This document shows, one piece after another, positions 52,748 to 61,155 of a DNA stretch of 64,000 nucleotides. The stretch spans positions 124,001-188,000 of the forward strand of contig NZ_BJNW01000002.1 of NCBI RefSeq assembly GCF_006539885.1. The letters run 5' to 3'. Each line of letters opens with the position of its first letter. Position 1 is the first letter of the stretch. Under the pieces are notes generated by a model, which worked only from the letters and a program-made list of their open reading frames with translations, was not told where the DNA came from and did no database searches. Position numbers and translations under genes: made by a program. The DNA comes from Kocuria varians. GTDB lineage: Bacteria > Actinomycetota > Actinomycetes > Actinomycetales > Micrococcaceae.

Positions 52748-53908
52748 ATGCAACGCTCCCCTTACACGCCGGGCGAGGTCACGACTTTCCTCCCTGGGCG
52801 GGAGACGCACATGCGTCGGCTGCGCTCCCAAATGCAGCTTGTAGCGGATGAGGGGGCGTTCATTGCCCGCCCGCGGGTGTTCGTGGGGAGCCGAGGGGTG
52901 GGAAAGACCTCCCTGCTGCGATACGCGCAGAAGGCCGCACGTGAACGAGGACTGGCCACGGTCTGGATCACCGCGGGCGACGCCGATCTCCTGCCGGTCC
53001 TGTCCGCAGAGCTGGAAAAGCTGACCGCGACCTGGCACTCCTCGGCCGCGCAGGAGATCACGTCCCTGATTCGGAACCTCGAGTTTTCCTTGAGCATCCC
53101 CGGGTTCGGAGTGAGCACCGGCCCGAGCCAGCGACCGGCTGCCGTGGAGGCCCCCGGTCAGGCGCTGGAAGCCCTGATCGCCGCCACCGCACGCACGCTG
53201 CACAAGGGCGGAGGGGGTCTGGCGATCTTCATCGATGAGTTTCGGACAGCCGATCACACCGCCCTGAAGGCTCTGGCCTACGCGTGGCAGCACCTTCGGT
53301 CCCAGGAAGGAGCTTCCGTTCCGGCCACGCTCGTCGGGGCCGGCCTCGGCCACACCTCAGATGTGGTCACGGATGCCGCCACCTTCGGTGAACGTTTCGA
53401 GTTCATCCGTTTGAAGGACCTCAGCCGGGACGCCGCGTACGAAGCCCTGGCGGGGCCCGCCGAGACCCTCGGGGTGACGTGGCATCACAGCGCCATCGAA
53501 GCAGTTCTGGAGAAGGCTCACGGCTATCCCCATTTCCTGCAGCTCTGGGCCCACGCCGCCTGGGAGGCAGCGGGCTCCCCCCACCCCGGCGGGATGATCA
53601 CGCTGGGGGCGGTCGAGGCATCCGAGGACGAGGTGCACGATCAGCTTGACGTCTTCTACCGCACGAGGTGGGGCAAGGCCACACCCGCAGAACGTGAGCT
53701 GCTCCGTGCAGTGGCTCAGCAGACAAGCCCAACTCCGCGCAGAGCTGACGTTGCGGCAACACTCGGAAAACCGACCACCGCGATCAGCATGGCCCGGCGC
53801 TCTCTCATGGACAAGGGCATCCTGGACTCCCCGGGGCGAGGTCTGCTCTCTTTTACCGCTCCTGGTTTCAGTGACTACATCCTGGAGCACGAAGGAACAG
53901 AGGACTGA
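52748..53908 (+). CDS. Orphan AAA ATPase with C-terminal winged helix
   Basis: P-loop ATPase of 386 residues, STAND/ORC-like. Walker A VGSRGVGKTSLLRY has its Lys at 53, Walker B LAIFIDEF its Asp at about 163, and a sensor-1-like TLVGAGLG follows near 199. The C-terminal third (from about 310) is a winged helix: LLRAVAQQTSPTPRRADVAA ... TAISMARRSLMDKGILDSPG. FLPGRETHMRRLRSQM near the start is the usual entry helix of this group. ATG 52748 was chosen from AAAGGAG; a longer TTG reading exists. Lower GC and a different codon mix than neighbours suggest acquisition. Function unknown; no effector or partner gene is adjacent. Confidence 0.8.
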   Translation: MQRSPYTPGEVTTFLPGRETHMRRLRSQMQLVADEGAFIARPRVFVGSRGVGKTSLLRYAQKAARERGLATVWITAGDADLLPVLSAELEKLTATWHSSAAQEITSLIRNLEFSLSIPGFGVSTGPSQRPAAVEAPGQALEALIAATARTLHKGGGGLAIFIDEFRTADHTALKALAYAWQHLRSQEGASVPATLVGAGLGHTSDVVTDAATFGERFEFIRLKDLSRDAAYEALAGPAETLGVTWHHSAIEAVLEKAHGYPHFLQLWAHAAWEAAGSPHPGGMITLGAVEASEDEVHDQLDVFYRTRWGKATPAERELLRAVAQQTSPTPRRADVAATLGKPTTAISMARRSLMDKGILDSPGRGLLSFTAPGFSDYILEHEGTED

Positions 53909-53920
53909 CCCCCCACCTGC

Positions 53921-54334
53921 TCACCGCATGATCGCGAGCGTGGTGCACCCGAGGTCCGGGGTGGGGCGGAAGCCCAGCGAACGGTAGAGCGCGAGCACGT
54001 GGGCGTTCCGGGCGGCATCGTCAGTGGTGATGTACGTCTGGCGGATGTGCGCCGTCTCGGCCAGCACCTCGGCGAGCAGTGCCCGCCCGATCCCTCGCAG
54101 CTGGTGCCCCGGGTCCACCAGGAGGTCCTGGATGTACGCGACCGTGGCGCCGTCGCCCACCACGCGCGCCAGCCCTACGAGTTCGCCGTCCGCCCACGCC
54201 GAGACCACCAGCCAAGAGTTCTCGACCATGGGTCCGAAGTTCTCGGGGCGGCTCGTGTAGGTGCTCCACCCGACGGCGTCGTACAGGCGGATCAGCGCGG
54301 ACGGGTCGATCATCCGGGAGCGTGAGAGTCGCAC
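53921..54334 (-). CDS. GNAT-family N-acetyltransferase
   Basis: Small acetyltransferase of 137 residues. YTSRPENFGPMVENSWLVVS, LVGLARVVGDGATVAYIQDL and the acetyl-CoA loop VDPGHQLRGIGRALLAEVL (about 73-91) are standard, and ALYRSLGFRPTPDLGC closes the fold. The GTG at 54334 stands one base beyond the paaR stop (TAG-A-GTG), implying coupling; an ATG at 54313 is an alternative start. It therefore ends the paaI-paaK-paaR operon. It converges on the AAA ATPase, with 12 bases between stops. Confidence 0.85.
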   Translation of the reverse strand: MRLSRSRMIDPSALIRLYDAVGWSTYTSRPENFGPMVENSWLVVSAWADGELVGLARVVGDGATVAYIQDLLVDPGHQLRGIGRALLAEVLAETAHIRQTYITTDDAARNAHVLALYRSLGFRPTPDLGCTTLAIMR

Positions 54335-54335
54335 T

Positions 54336-54986
54336 CTAGCTGCGGAGCTCGGACGGGGGCTGCGTCCGCAGTCCCGAGAAGATGATCGTGACCACGGTGG
54401 CCGCGAGCTGGTCCACCGTGCCGGAGCGACCCGGCTGGTACCAGTCCACGATGGAGTTGACCATGCCCAGCATCAGGCGCGGGGCGGACTTCCCGGAGAT
54501 GTCCGTGCGCAGCTCGCCGCGCTCCTGTGCCTGGCGCACCAGGTCCTCCACGGTGCGGGTCAGGTGACGACGCCGCTGCAGCGCCGCCTCCTCGACCTCC
54601 GAGTTCCCGCGCAGCCGCAGCAACAGGGTCACGTACGGCATCTGCGCCACGAGCACCCGCACGGAGCCGTCCAAGATCTGCTCAAGCTTGTTCACGGGGT
54701 CGCTGTCGTTCGCGAGCACCTCCGAGAACACGGCCTCCAGCGCATCCAGGGCGCGGTCCAGGGCCTGCCCGAGGATCGCCTCCTTGGACTCCACGTGGTG
54801 GTAGATCGCGGACTTGGAGATCCCCAGGTGCTTGGACAGGGTGCCCATGGAGGTGGCGTCGTAGCCGTAGCGGTTGAAGACGTCCACGCACACGGACAGC
54901 AGGGTCTCCCGGTCGTAGCCGGGACGCCCGCGCTTGGGCGCCGCGGCGGCATCGTCGGAAGCGGGGGGCTTGCTCTCGGGGGACAT
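54336..54986 (-). CDS. paaR: TetR-family repressor of phenylacetate catabolism
   Basis: DNA-binding protein of 216 residues. Helix-turn-helix: TSMGTLSKHLGISKSAIYHHVESKEAIL (about 45-72). The C-terminal domain has FSEVLANDSDPVNKLEQIL and LMLGMVNSIVDWYQPGRSG, as in actinobacterial PaaR, which responds to phenylacetyl-CoA. It lies 99 bases after paaK and is probably transcribed with paaI and paaK from the operator at 56858, giving autoregulation. Five palindromic sites in the window fit the reported corynebacterial PaaR site type with halves ACTNACCG and CGGTNAGT. Confidence 0.87.
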   Translation of the reverse strand: MSPESKPPASDDAAAAPKRGRPGYDRETLLSVCVDVFNRYGYDATSMGTLSKHLGISKSAIYHHVESKEAILGQALDRALDALEAVFSEVLANDSDPVNKLEQILDGSVRVLVAQMPYVTLLLRLRGNSEVEEAALQRRRHLTRTVEDLVRQAQERGELRTDISGKSAPRLMLGMVNSIVDWYQPGRSGTVDQLAATVVTIIFSGLRTQPPSELRS

Positions 54987-55085
54987 CTTCGTGCACCTCG
55001 ACCTTCTGCCGGGAACGGAGTCATCAGGTTACCGGCTCGTCACCCGGGCCCCGTTCCCGCGGAGGTCCCTCAGCAACACCGGGAC

Positions 55086-56423
55086 TTACTTGTCGCGGTG
55101 GTCGTAGACGCGCCGCAGCTTGCCGGAGGACCGGGCGAGGGTGTCCGGCTCGGCGATGTCGATGGTGGCGCTCGAGCCGATCTTCGTCTTGATCTCGTGC
55201 AGCAACCCGCGCCCGCCCTCCTGGGCCTCCTCCACGGTGGCGTCCTCGCGCCGCTCGATGTGGATGGTCATCTGGTCCATGCGGTTCGGCCGCGTGATCT
55301 CGAGCGTGAAGTGCGGCGAGAGCGCCGGGATCTTCAGCGCGAGCTCCTCGATCTGGGACGGAAAGAGGTTCACGCCGCGCAGGATGATCATGTCGTCCGA
55401 GCGCCCGGTGATCCTGCCCATCCGGCGGTGCCCCGGACGCGCGGTGCCGGGCAGCAGCCGCGTGAGGTCGTGGGTGCGGTAGCGGATGATCGGCAGCGCC
55501 TGCTTGGTCAGCGCGGTGAAGACGAGCTCGCCGGGGCGCCCGGTGTCCTGCACGGTGTCGTCGAACGGGTCGATGATCTCCGGGCGGAAGTGGTCCTCCC
55601 AGATGTGCGAGCCGTCCTTGGTCTCGCAGGACTCGCCGGCCACGCCAGGGCCCATGACCTCGGAGAGACCGTAGATGTCGCTCGCGGAGATGTTGAACGT
55701 CTTCTCGATCTCGTGGCGCATCTCCTCGGTCCAGGGCTCTGCACCCAGGACCGCGTGGCGCAGGGAGGTCTCGCGCGGGTCCAGACCCAGCTTGCGGAAC
55801 CCGTCCGCGATGGTCAGCAGGTAGGTGGGGGTGGAGAGGATGGCCTGCGGCTCGAAGTCGCGGATCAGCTGGACCTGCTTCTCGGTCTGCCCGCCGGACA
55901 TGGGGATCACCGCGCACCCGAGCCGCTCCGCGCCGTAGTGCGCCCCCAGCCCGCCGGTGAACAGCCCGTAGCCGTACGCGTTGTGCACCTTGTCCCCGGG
56001 GTTGATGCCGGAGAGCCGGAAGCAGCGGGCCACGAGGGTCCCCCACGTCTGCAGGTCCTCCTCCGTGTACGCCACCACGGTGGGCTGGCCGGTGGTGCCC
56101 GACGACGCGTGGATGCGGCGGATCTCGGACATGGGCGTGGCCAGCGCCTTGAACGGATACGCCTTCCGGAGGAACTCCTTGTCCGTGTACGGGAACTTGG
56201 CGAGGTCCTCGAGCTCGTGGAAGTCGTCCGGGTGCACGCCGTGCTCGTCGAAGAGCTCCCGGTACGCGGAGACGTTCTCGTACGCGTAGTGCAGGGTCCA
56301 GTTCAGGCGCTCCGTCTGCAGCGCCTCGATCTGGTCCCGGCTCATCAGTTCCTCGGGATCCGGTTGCGACGGGTCCTGGGAGGCCACCGGGTGGTACGGA
56401 TTGGGGACGGAGCACGACGTCAT
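55086..56423 (-). CDS. paaK: Phenylacetate--CoA ligase
   Basis: First step of the pathway: ATP-dependent activation of phenylacetate to phenylacetyl-CoA. 445 residues; ASSGTTGQPTVVAYT near 105-118 is the phosphate loop, YGYGLFTGGLGAHYGAERLG the substrate-pocket block, YGLSEVMGPGVAGE near 246 the adenylate motif, GRSDDMIILRGVNLFPSQIE near 345 the hinge, and RVYDHRDK the C-terminal end (the catalytic Lys is in SSGKLRRV). ATG at 56423, 5 bases after paaI; ribosome site weak. Confidence 0.94.
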   Translation of the reverse strand: MTSCSVPNPYHPVASQDPSQPDPEELMSRDQIEALQTERLNWTLHYAYENVSAYRELFDEHGVHPDDFHELEDLAKFPYTDKEFLRKAYPFKALATPMSEIRRIHASSGTTGQPTVVAYTEEDLQTWGTLVARCFRLSGINPGDKVHNAYGYGLFTGGLGAHYGAERLGCAVIPMSGGQTEKQVQLIRDFEPQAILSTPTYLLTIADGFRKLGLDPRETSLRHAVLGAEPWTEEMRHEIEKTFNISASDIYGLSEVMGPGVAGESCETKDGSHIWEDHFRPEIIDPFDDTVQDTGRPGELVFTALTKQALPIIRYRTHDLTRLLPGTARPGHRRMGRITGRSDDMIILRGVNLFPSQIEELALKIPALSPHFTLEITRPNRMDQMTIHIERREDATVEEAQEGGRGLLHEIKTKIGSSATIDIAEPDTLARSSGKLRRVYDHRDK

Positions 56424-56428
56424 GGGAT

Positions 56429-56839
56429 TCACGCTTTCTGGCGAAGGGGCACGGTGCGGCTGCGACCGCGGAACTGGGCGACGACGTCGCCGTCCTGGGT
56501 GGAGACGGTGATGTCGCACAGTCCGCTGCGTCCGGTGGTTGCGATCTGACGGCCCTCGGCGACGAGGGTCTGTCCGGGGTGGGCGGAGCTGAGGAAGTTG
56601 ATGTCCACACCCTGGGCCACGGTCATGGAGGTGCCGTCCGGCTCGGGGTCGTTGCAGGTCATGGCGAAGCAGGAGTCTGCGAGCGCGAAGACCATGCCGC
56701 CGTGCACGATGCCGAACCCGTTGAGCATCTCCTCCCGCACGGGCATGGAGATCACGCAGTGCCCCGGGTCTGCCCGCTGCACGGTGATGCCCAGCCACTC
56801 GGACGCGTGGTCTCCGTCGAGAACGGCATGGTGGGGCAC
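56429..56839 (-). CDS. paaI: Hydroxyphenylacetyl-CoA thioesterase
   Basis: Hotdog thioesterase of 136 residues that removes CoA from hydroxylated or stalled pathway intermediates. NGFGIVHGGMVFALADSCFA near 40-59 (HGG with the catalytic Asp) and GVDINFLSSAHPGQTL near 76 match PaaI closely. First gene of paaI-paaK-paaR-GNAT, 5 bases before paaK, behind a PaaR operator. ATG at 56839, with AGGAGTCCCC upstream. Confidence 0.92.
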   Translation of the reverse strand: MPHHAVLDGDHASEWLGITVQRADPGHCVISMPVREEMLNGFGIVHGGMVFALADSCFAMTCNDPEPDGTSMTVAQGVDINFLSSAHPGQTLVAEGRQIATTGRSGLCDITVSTQDGDVVAQFRGRSRTVPLRQKA

Positions 56840-56857
56840 GGGGACTCCTCAGATTTT

Positions 56858-56903
56858 CAGAACGATCGGTCAGTAGGTAACCGCGAAATGTGATCTGTGT
56901 CAA
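56858..56903 (-). promoter_or_regulatory. paaI promoter and PaaR operator
   Basis: Minus strand: TTGACA (56898-56903), 17 bases, TTACCT (56875-56880), then ACTGACCGATCGTTCT (56859-56874) directly after the -10. The half-site ACTGACCGATCG is identical to that at paaZ. Confidence 0.78.
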
Positions 56904-56959
56904 CAGAAATCGGCCCCGTGAACCGTTGACGACGCCGCCTCGTGCGGGTCGAGAATGTG

Positions 56960-57008
56960 TTGACGATCACACAGGGGGCCTATATTCTGAACGAGCGGTC
57001 GGTTATTA
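56960..57008 (+). promoter_or_regulatory. paaA promoter and PaaR operator
   Basis: TTGACG (56960-56965), 17 bases, TATTCT (56983-56988), then GAACGAGCGGTCGGTTATTA from 56989. It has the best promoter of the set, matching its role in driving the epoxidase operon. An exact GACGACGCCGC lies at 56928-56938 between the two divergent promoters. Confidence 0.8.
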
Positions 57009-57072
57009 TTGCCGGCAGCGTACAGACTTCATCCTCCGCTCCCATTTCACCCGCGAACCGAGGACACACACC

Positions 57073-58137
57073 ATGACCGAGCAGACCACTGCCGCGGACC
57101 AGGCGGATCTCACCGCCGAGCAGCAGCACTTCGACCACCTCATCAGCGAGGACTCCCGCGTGGAGCCCCGCGACTGGATGCCCGAGGCCTACCGCAAGAG
57201 CCTGACCCGTCAGGTCTCCCAGCACGCGCACTCGGAGATCATCGGCATGCAGCCGGAGGCCAACTGGATCACGCGCGCGCCGAGCCTCAAGCGCAAGGCT
57301 GTGCTCATGGCCAAGGTCCAGGACGAGGCAGGCCACGGGCTGTACCTCTACTCCGCCGCGGAGACCCTGGGCACCCCGCGCTCCGTGCTCAACGAGCAGC
57401 TGCTCAGCGGCAAGGCCAAGTACTCCTCGATCTTCAACTACCCGGCCCGCACCTGGGCGGACATGGGTGCGATCGGCTGGCTCGTGGACGGCGCCGCGAT
57501 CTGCAACCAGGTGCCGCTGTGCCGCGCGTCCTACGGCCCGTACGGCCGCGCAATGGTGCGCATCTGCAAGGAGGAGTCCTTCCACCAGCGCCAGGGCTGG
57601 GAGATCCTCTACGAGCTCTCCCACGGCACCGAGGCGCAGAAGCAGATGGCGCAGGACGCCGTGAACCGCTTCTACGGCCCCGCCCTGCAGATGTTCGGCC
57701 CCCCGGACGCGGACTCCCCCAACTCGCAGCAGTCCATGCAGTGGAACATCAAGCGCTTCTCCAACGACGAGCTGCGCCAGCGCTTCGTGGACATGATCGT
57801 GCCGCAGGCGGAGGCCCTGGGTCTGACCCTGCCGGACCCGGACCTGAAGTGGAACGAGGAGCGCGGGCACTACGACTACGGTCAGCTGGACTGGGACGAG
57901 TTCATGTCCGTGATCCAGGGCTCCGGCCCGTGCAACGTGCAGCGCATGAAGCGTCGTCGCGAGGCGCACGCCAACGGCGCCTGGGTCCGCGAGGCGGCCG
58001 AGGCCTACGCACAGCGCCAGGCGCGCGAGGCCGCGGAGGCGGCCGCGGCGTCGTCGTCGGCTGATGCCGAGGCCACCGAAGAATTCACCGTCGTCGCGGG
58101 GCGCGGCTCCGCCGAGCTGATCGGAGCGCGGGCATGA
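57073..58137 (+). CDS. paaA: 1,2-phenylacetyl-CoA epoxidase subunit PaaA (catalytic)
   Basis: Di-iron oxygenase subunit that epoxidises the ring of phenylacetyl-CoA. 354 residues; iron-binding helices with [20 protein letters not shown] near 97 (E-x2-H) and [18 protein letters not shown] near 166 (E-x2-H) are intact. [21 protein letters not shown] is typical. The last 30-40 residues (Ala/Glu-rich, [18 protein letters not shown]) extend beyond the normal end. ATG 57073 has only a weak GAGGACAC site. First gene of paaABCDE; paaB starts inside its stop. Confidence 0.95.
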   Translation: MTEQTTAADQADLTAEQQHFDHLISEDSRVEPRDWMPEAYRKSLTRQVSQHAHSEIIGMQPEANWITRAPSLKRKAVLMAKVQDEAGHGLYLYSAAETLGTPRSVLNEQLLSGKAKYSSIFNYPARTWADMGAIGWLVDGAAICNQVPLCRASYGPYGRAMVRICKEESFHQRQGWEILYELSHGTEAQKQMAQDAVNRFYGPALQMFGPPDADSPNSQQSMQWNIKRFSNDELRQRFVDMIVPQAEALGLTLPDPDLKWNEERGHYDYGQLDWDEFMSVIQGSGPCNVQRMKRRREAHANGAWVREAAEAYAQRQAREAAEAAAASSSADAEATEEFTVVAGRGSAELIGARA

Positions 58138-58430
58138 GCGAGAACCAGACCGGCAACTGGCCCCTGTGGGAGGTCTTCGTGCGCTCCTCGCGCGGGCTGT
58201 CCCACGTGCACGCGGGCTCCCTGCACGCCCCGGACGCCACCATGGCCGTGCGCAACGCCCGTGACCTCTACACCCGCCGCAACGAGGGCACGAGCGTGTG
58301 GGTGGTCCCCGCGGACGCCATCACGGCCTCGGACCCGGACTCCAAGGGCGGCTACTTCGAGTCCGCGCAGGGCAAGAGCTACCGCCACGCCACGTACTAC
58401 ACCAAGAGCGAAGGGGTGAAGCACCTGTGA
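58134..58430 (+). CDS. paaB: 1,2-phenylacetyl-CoA epoxidase subunit PaaB
   Basis: Small subunit of 98 residues that bridges PaaAC heterodimers. [20 protein letters not shown] near 9-28, [20 protein letters not shown] near 43-62 and a lysine-rich C-terminus are standard. ATG overlaps the paaA stop and its own stop overlaps the paaC GTG, so the three are translated in series. Confidence 0.95.
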   Translation: MSENQTGNWPLWEVFVRSSRGLSHVHAGSLHAPDATMAVRNARDLYTRRNEGTSVWVVPADAITASDPDSKGGYFESAQGKSYRHATYYTKSEGVKHL

Positions 58431-59263
58431 GCGCGTTCGCCTCCCACGACTCCGCGACCAAGCAGTCCGCGGGCACCGCGATCACCCCCGAGGAGATCGC
58501 GGAGACCGCGGGCAAGGCCTCCGAAGCCGTGGCGCAGTACGCCTTGCGCCTGGGCGACGACGCCCTGATGCTCTCCCAGCGTCTCGGCTGGTGGATCTCC
58601 CGGGCCCCCGAGCTCGAGGAGGACATCGCGCTCGGCAACATCGCGCTGGACCTCATCGGCCACGCCCGCTTCCTTCTGACCTACGCGGGCTCCGCATGGG
58701 GCAAGACCGAGGACGAGCTCGCGTACTTCCGCAACGAAGAGGAGTTCCGCTCTGTGCGCCTCGTAGAGCAGGAGAACGGGGACTTCGGCCAGACCATCGC
58801 GCGTCAGCTGCTGTTCTCCTTCTACCAGTACGAGCTCTACTCGGCGCTGCAGTCCTCCACGGACCAGACCCTGGCCGCCATCGCGGACAAGGCGCTGAAG
58901 GAGGTCGAGTACCACCAGGACCACGCGGCCCAGTGGATCCTGCGCCTGGGCCTCGGCACCGAGGAGTCCAAGCGGCGCATCCAGGAGGACCTCTACTACA
59001 TGTGGCCCTACCTGGACGAGCTGTTCGCGGACGAGCCGCTGCACGACGAGCTCGAGGACATTGCCGTGCGGCCCTCCTCGCTGCGCGCGCCCACCATGGA
59101 CCGGGTCACCGCCCTGCTGGCCGAGGCCGAGCTCGAGGTTCCGAACGTGGCCCAGGCCCGGCTGTCCGCGGCACCGCGCGACGGCGCCTACTCCGAGTAC
59201 CGCGGGTACATCCTCGCCGAGATGCAGTGGCTCGCCCGCCAGCATCCCGGCGCCACGTGGTGA
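58427..59263 (+). CDS. paaC: 1,2-phenylacetyl-CoA epoxidase subunit PaaC (structural)
   Basis: Structural partner of PaaA with the same helical fold but without the iron site; 278 residues. LGDDALMLSQRLGWWISRAP near 45-64, NIALDLIGHARFLLTYAG near 72-89 and EVEYHQDHAAQWILRLGLGT near 163 match PaaC. GTG start inside the paaB stop; stop overlaps the paaD GTG. Confidence 0.94.
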   Translation: MSAFASHDSATKQSAGTAITPEEIAETAGKASEAVAQYALRLGDDALMLSQRLGWWISRAPELEEDIALGNIALDLIGHARFLLTYAGSAWGKTEDELAYFRNEEEFRSVRLVEQENGDFGQTIARQLLFSFYQYELYSALQSSTDQTLAAIADKALKEVEYHQDHAAQWILRLGLGTEESKRRIQEDLYYMWPYLDELFADEPLHDELEDIAVRPSSLRAPTMDRVTALLAEAELEVPNVAQARLSAAPRDGAYSEYRGYILAEMQWLARQHPGATW

Positions 59264-59850
59264 GCACCGTGTTCTCCCGCGTTCCGCCCCGTTCGCTGCC
59301 GCCCACGGGTGAGGTGCCTCCCCGCGAGGTTCCCGTGGGCCCGTCGCAGCGCCCGAGGGACCCGCGCGACGCCGCCCTGTGGGACGTCGCCGCCACCGTG
59401 TGCGATCCCGAGATCCCCGTGCTCACGCTCGAGGACCTCGGGGTGCTGCGGGACGCCGTGGCAGGGGAGGACGAGAACGTCGTCGTCATCACCCCCACCT
59501 ACTCCGGCTGCCCCGCCATGGACACCATGGCCGCGGACCTCGAAGCGGCGGTCGCGGCCGCCGGGTACGAGAACGTGCGCGTGGTGCAGGTCCTGCGCCC
59601 GGCGTGGACCACGGACTGGATGTCCGAGGAAGGCCAGGCCAAGCTGCGCGAGTACGGCATCGCCCCGCCCACCGGCCGCACGAGCGCCGGGCACAACTCC
59701 GGCCCGGTGCGGCTGAGCCTGGCCGTGAAGTGCCCGCGGTGCAGCTCCCTGAACACCCGTGAGATGACCCGCTTCGGGTCCACCTCCTGCAAGTCCCTGT
59801 GGGTCTGCCAGGACTGCAGAGAACCCTTCGACTACTTCAAGGTGCACTGA
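59260..59850 (+). CDS. paaD: Phenylacetate-CoA oxygenase assembly protein PaaD (SufT/MIP18-like)
   Basis: Accessory protein for maturation of the metal centres of the epoxidase system; 196 residues. The DUF59/MIP18 core has VCDPEIPVLTLEDLGVLRD near 51-69 and ITPTYSGCPAMDTMAADLE near 80-98 (with the Cys); a C-terminal zinc ribbon follows, CPRCSSLNT ... SCKSLWVCQDC. Two GTGs are possible (59257, 59260); I use 59260, which overlaps the paaC stop as in the other junctions. paaE starts 2 bases later. Confidence 0.92.
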   Translation: MSTVFSRVPPRSLPPTGEVPPREVPVGPSQRPRDPRDAALWDVAATVCDPEIPVLTLEDLGVLRDAVAGEDENVVVITPTYSGCPAMDTMAADLEAAVAAAGYENVRVVQVLRPAWTTDWMSEEGQAKLREYGIAPPTGRTSAGHNSGPVRLSLAVKCPRCSSLNTREMTRFGSTSCKSLWVCQDCREPFDYFKVH

Positions 59851-59852
59851 TC

Positions 59853-61052
59853 ATGAGCGAAACCGCTGACGCCTCCGCCCTGGAGGCCGCCACCGAAGCC
59901 AGCGCGGGCGGCGGCAAGCGCCGTGCCACGTTCAATACCCTCGCCGTCTCCGAGGTGCGCAAGCTGACCGCGGACTCTGTGGAGGTCACGTTCGAGGTCC
60001 CCGAGGACCTCGTCCCCGACTACGACTACCTCCCGGGCCAGTACGTGGCCATCCGCGCCACGATCAACGGCCACGAGGTGCGCCGGTCCTACTCGATCTG
60101 CGCGGACCCCACCCCCGGTGAGATCCGCGTGGCCATCAAGAAGGACATGGGCGGCGTCTTCTCCACGTGGGCCAACGAGCAGCTGGCCGCCGGGGACACC
60201 CTGGACGTGATGAACCCGCAGGGCGCGTTCACCTCCAAGGTCAACATCACCTCCATGAACGACCCCGAGAAGCTCGCCGAGCGGGAGGTCGCCAAGAAGC
60301 GCGACGTGCACCTGGTGGCCTTCGCCGCCGGGTCCGGGATCACCCCCATCATGGCGATCGCCCGCGCCCTGCTGCGCGCCTCGGACACCGCCGCGATGGA
60401 CGTGATCTACGCCAACCGGTCCTCCATGGACGTGATGTTCGCGGAGGAGCTGGGCGACCTCAAGGACAAGTACCCCTCCCGCCTGGCCGTGCACCACGTG
60501 CTCTCCCGGGAGCAGCGGATCTCGCCGCTGATGTCCGGGCGGATCGACCACGACAAGCTCGCGGAGCTGCTGGACCACGTGATCCAGGTGGACTCCACGG
60601 ACGAGTGGTTCCTGTGCGGTCCGTTCGAGCTCGTGCAGCTGTGCCGCGACGTCCTCAAGGAGCGCGGGGTGGACGAGTCCCGCGTGCGCTTCGAGCTGTT
60701 CACCACCGGCAAGCCCACCGCCCCGCAGGGTCAGCAGGGCCGTGCGGTCCAGGCGGATCCCCAGGGCGAGAACTACGAGATCGTCTTCAACCTGGACGGC
60801 ACCTCCGCCCAGGTGGAGTCCCCCAAGTCCGCGCAAGAGACCGTGCTCAACGCCGCGCTGCGCGTGCGCCCGGACGTGCCCTTCGCGTGCGCCGGCGGCG
60901 TGTGCGGCACGTGCCGTGCCAAGGTCACCTCCGGGGACTTCGAGATGGAGGAGAACTTCGCGCTCGAGAAGGACGAGGTGGACGCCGGGTACGTGCTCAC
61001 GTGCCAGACGCGCCCCACCTCGGACCGGTTGAGCGTGGACTTCGACGCCTGA
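59853..61052 (+). CDS. paaE: 1,2-phenylacetyl-CoA epoxidase reductase subunit PaaE
   Basis: NADPH-dependent flavin and iron-sulfur reductase feeding electrons to PaaA. 399 residues: FAD domain with RRSYSICADP near 75, NAD domain with FAAGSGITPIMAIARALL near 152-169 and CGPFELVQLC near 255, and a C-terminal plant-type [2Fe-2S] domain with CAGGVCGTCRAKV near 349 plus the last Cys in LTCQTRP. ATG 2 bases after paaD. The hairpin at 61067 follows, but paaG continues in the same direction. Confidence 0.95.
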   Translation: MSETADASALEAATEASAGGGKRRATFNTLAVSEVRKLTADSVEVTFEVPEDLVPDYDYLPGQYVAIRATINGHEVRRSYSICADPTPGEIRVAIKKDMGGVFSTWANEQLAAGDTLDVMNPQGAFTSKVNITSMNDPEKLAEREVAKKRDVHLVAFAAGSGITPIMAIARALLRASDTAAMDVIYANRSSMDVMFAEELGDLKDKYPSRLAVHHVLSREQRISPLMSGRIDHDKLAELLDHVIQVDSTDEWFLCGPFELVQLCRDVLKERGVDESRVRFELFTTGKPTAPQGQQGRAVQADPQGENYEIVFNLDGTSAQVESPKSAQETVLNAALRVRPDVPFACAGGVCGTCRAKVTSGDFEMEENFALEKDEVDAGYVLTCQTRPTSDRLSVDFDA

Positions 61053-61066
61053 CCCGCCGATCGTGA

Positions 61067-61102
61067 CGACGACGCCGCACCGGCCCCCGGGCGGCGTCGT
61101 CG
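61067..61102. repeat. GACGACGCCGC inverted pair between paaE and paaG
   Basis: CGACGACGCCGC (61067-61078) pairs perfectly with 61091-61102 around a 12-base loop, 15 bases past the paaE stop. It may attenuate or end the epoxidase transcript before paaG, or be an RNA processing or stabilising stem. Confidence 0.7.
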
Positions 61103-61155
61103 CCGTCTCTGCCCACGCCCGCCCCGCGCGAGACCCGAACCCCGAGGAGAACACC

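Noticed and set aside
54261-56549. 762-codon plus-strand frame opposite paaR, paaK and paaI
   Set aside because: Composition artefact; the opposite strand carries three recognisable paa genes with operon spacing.
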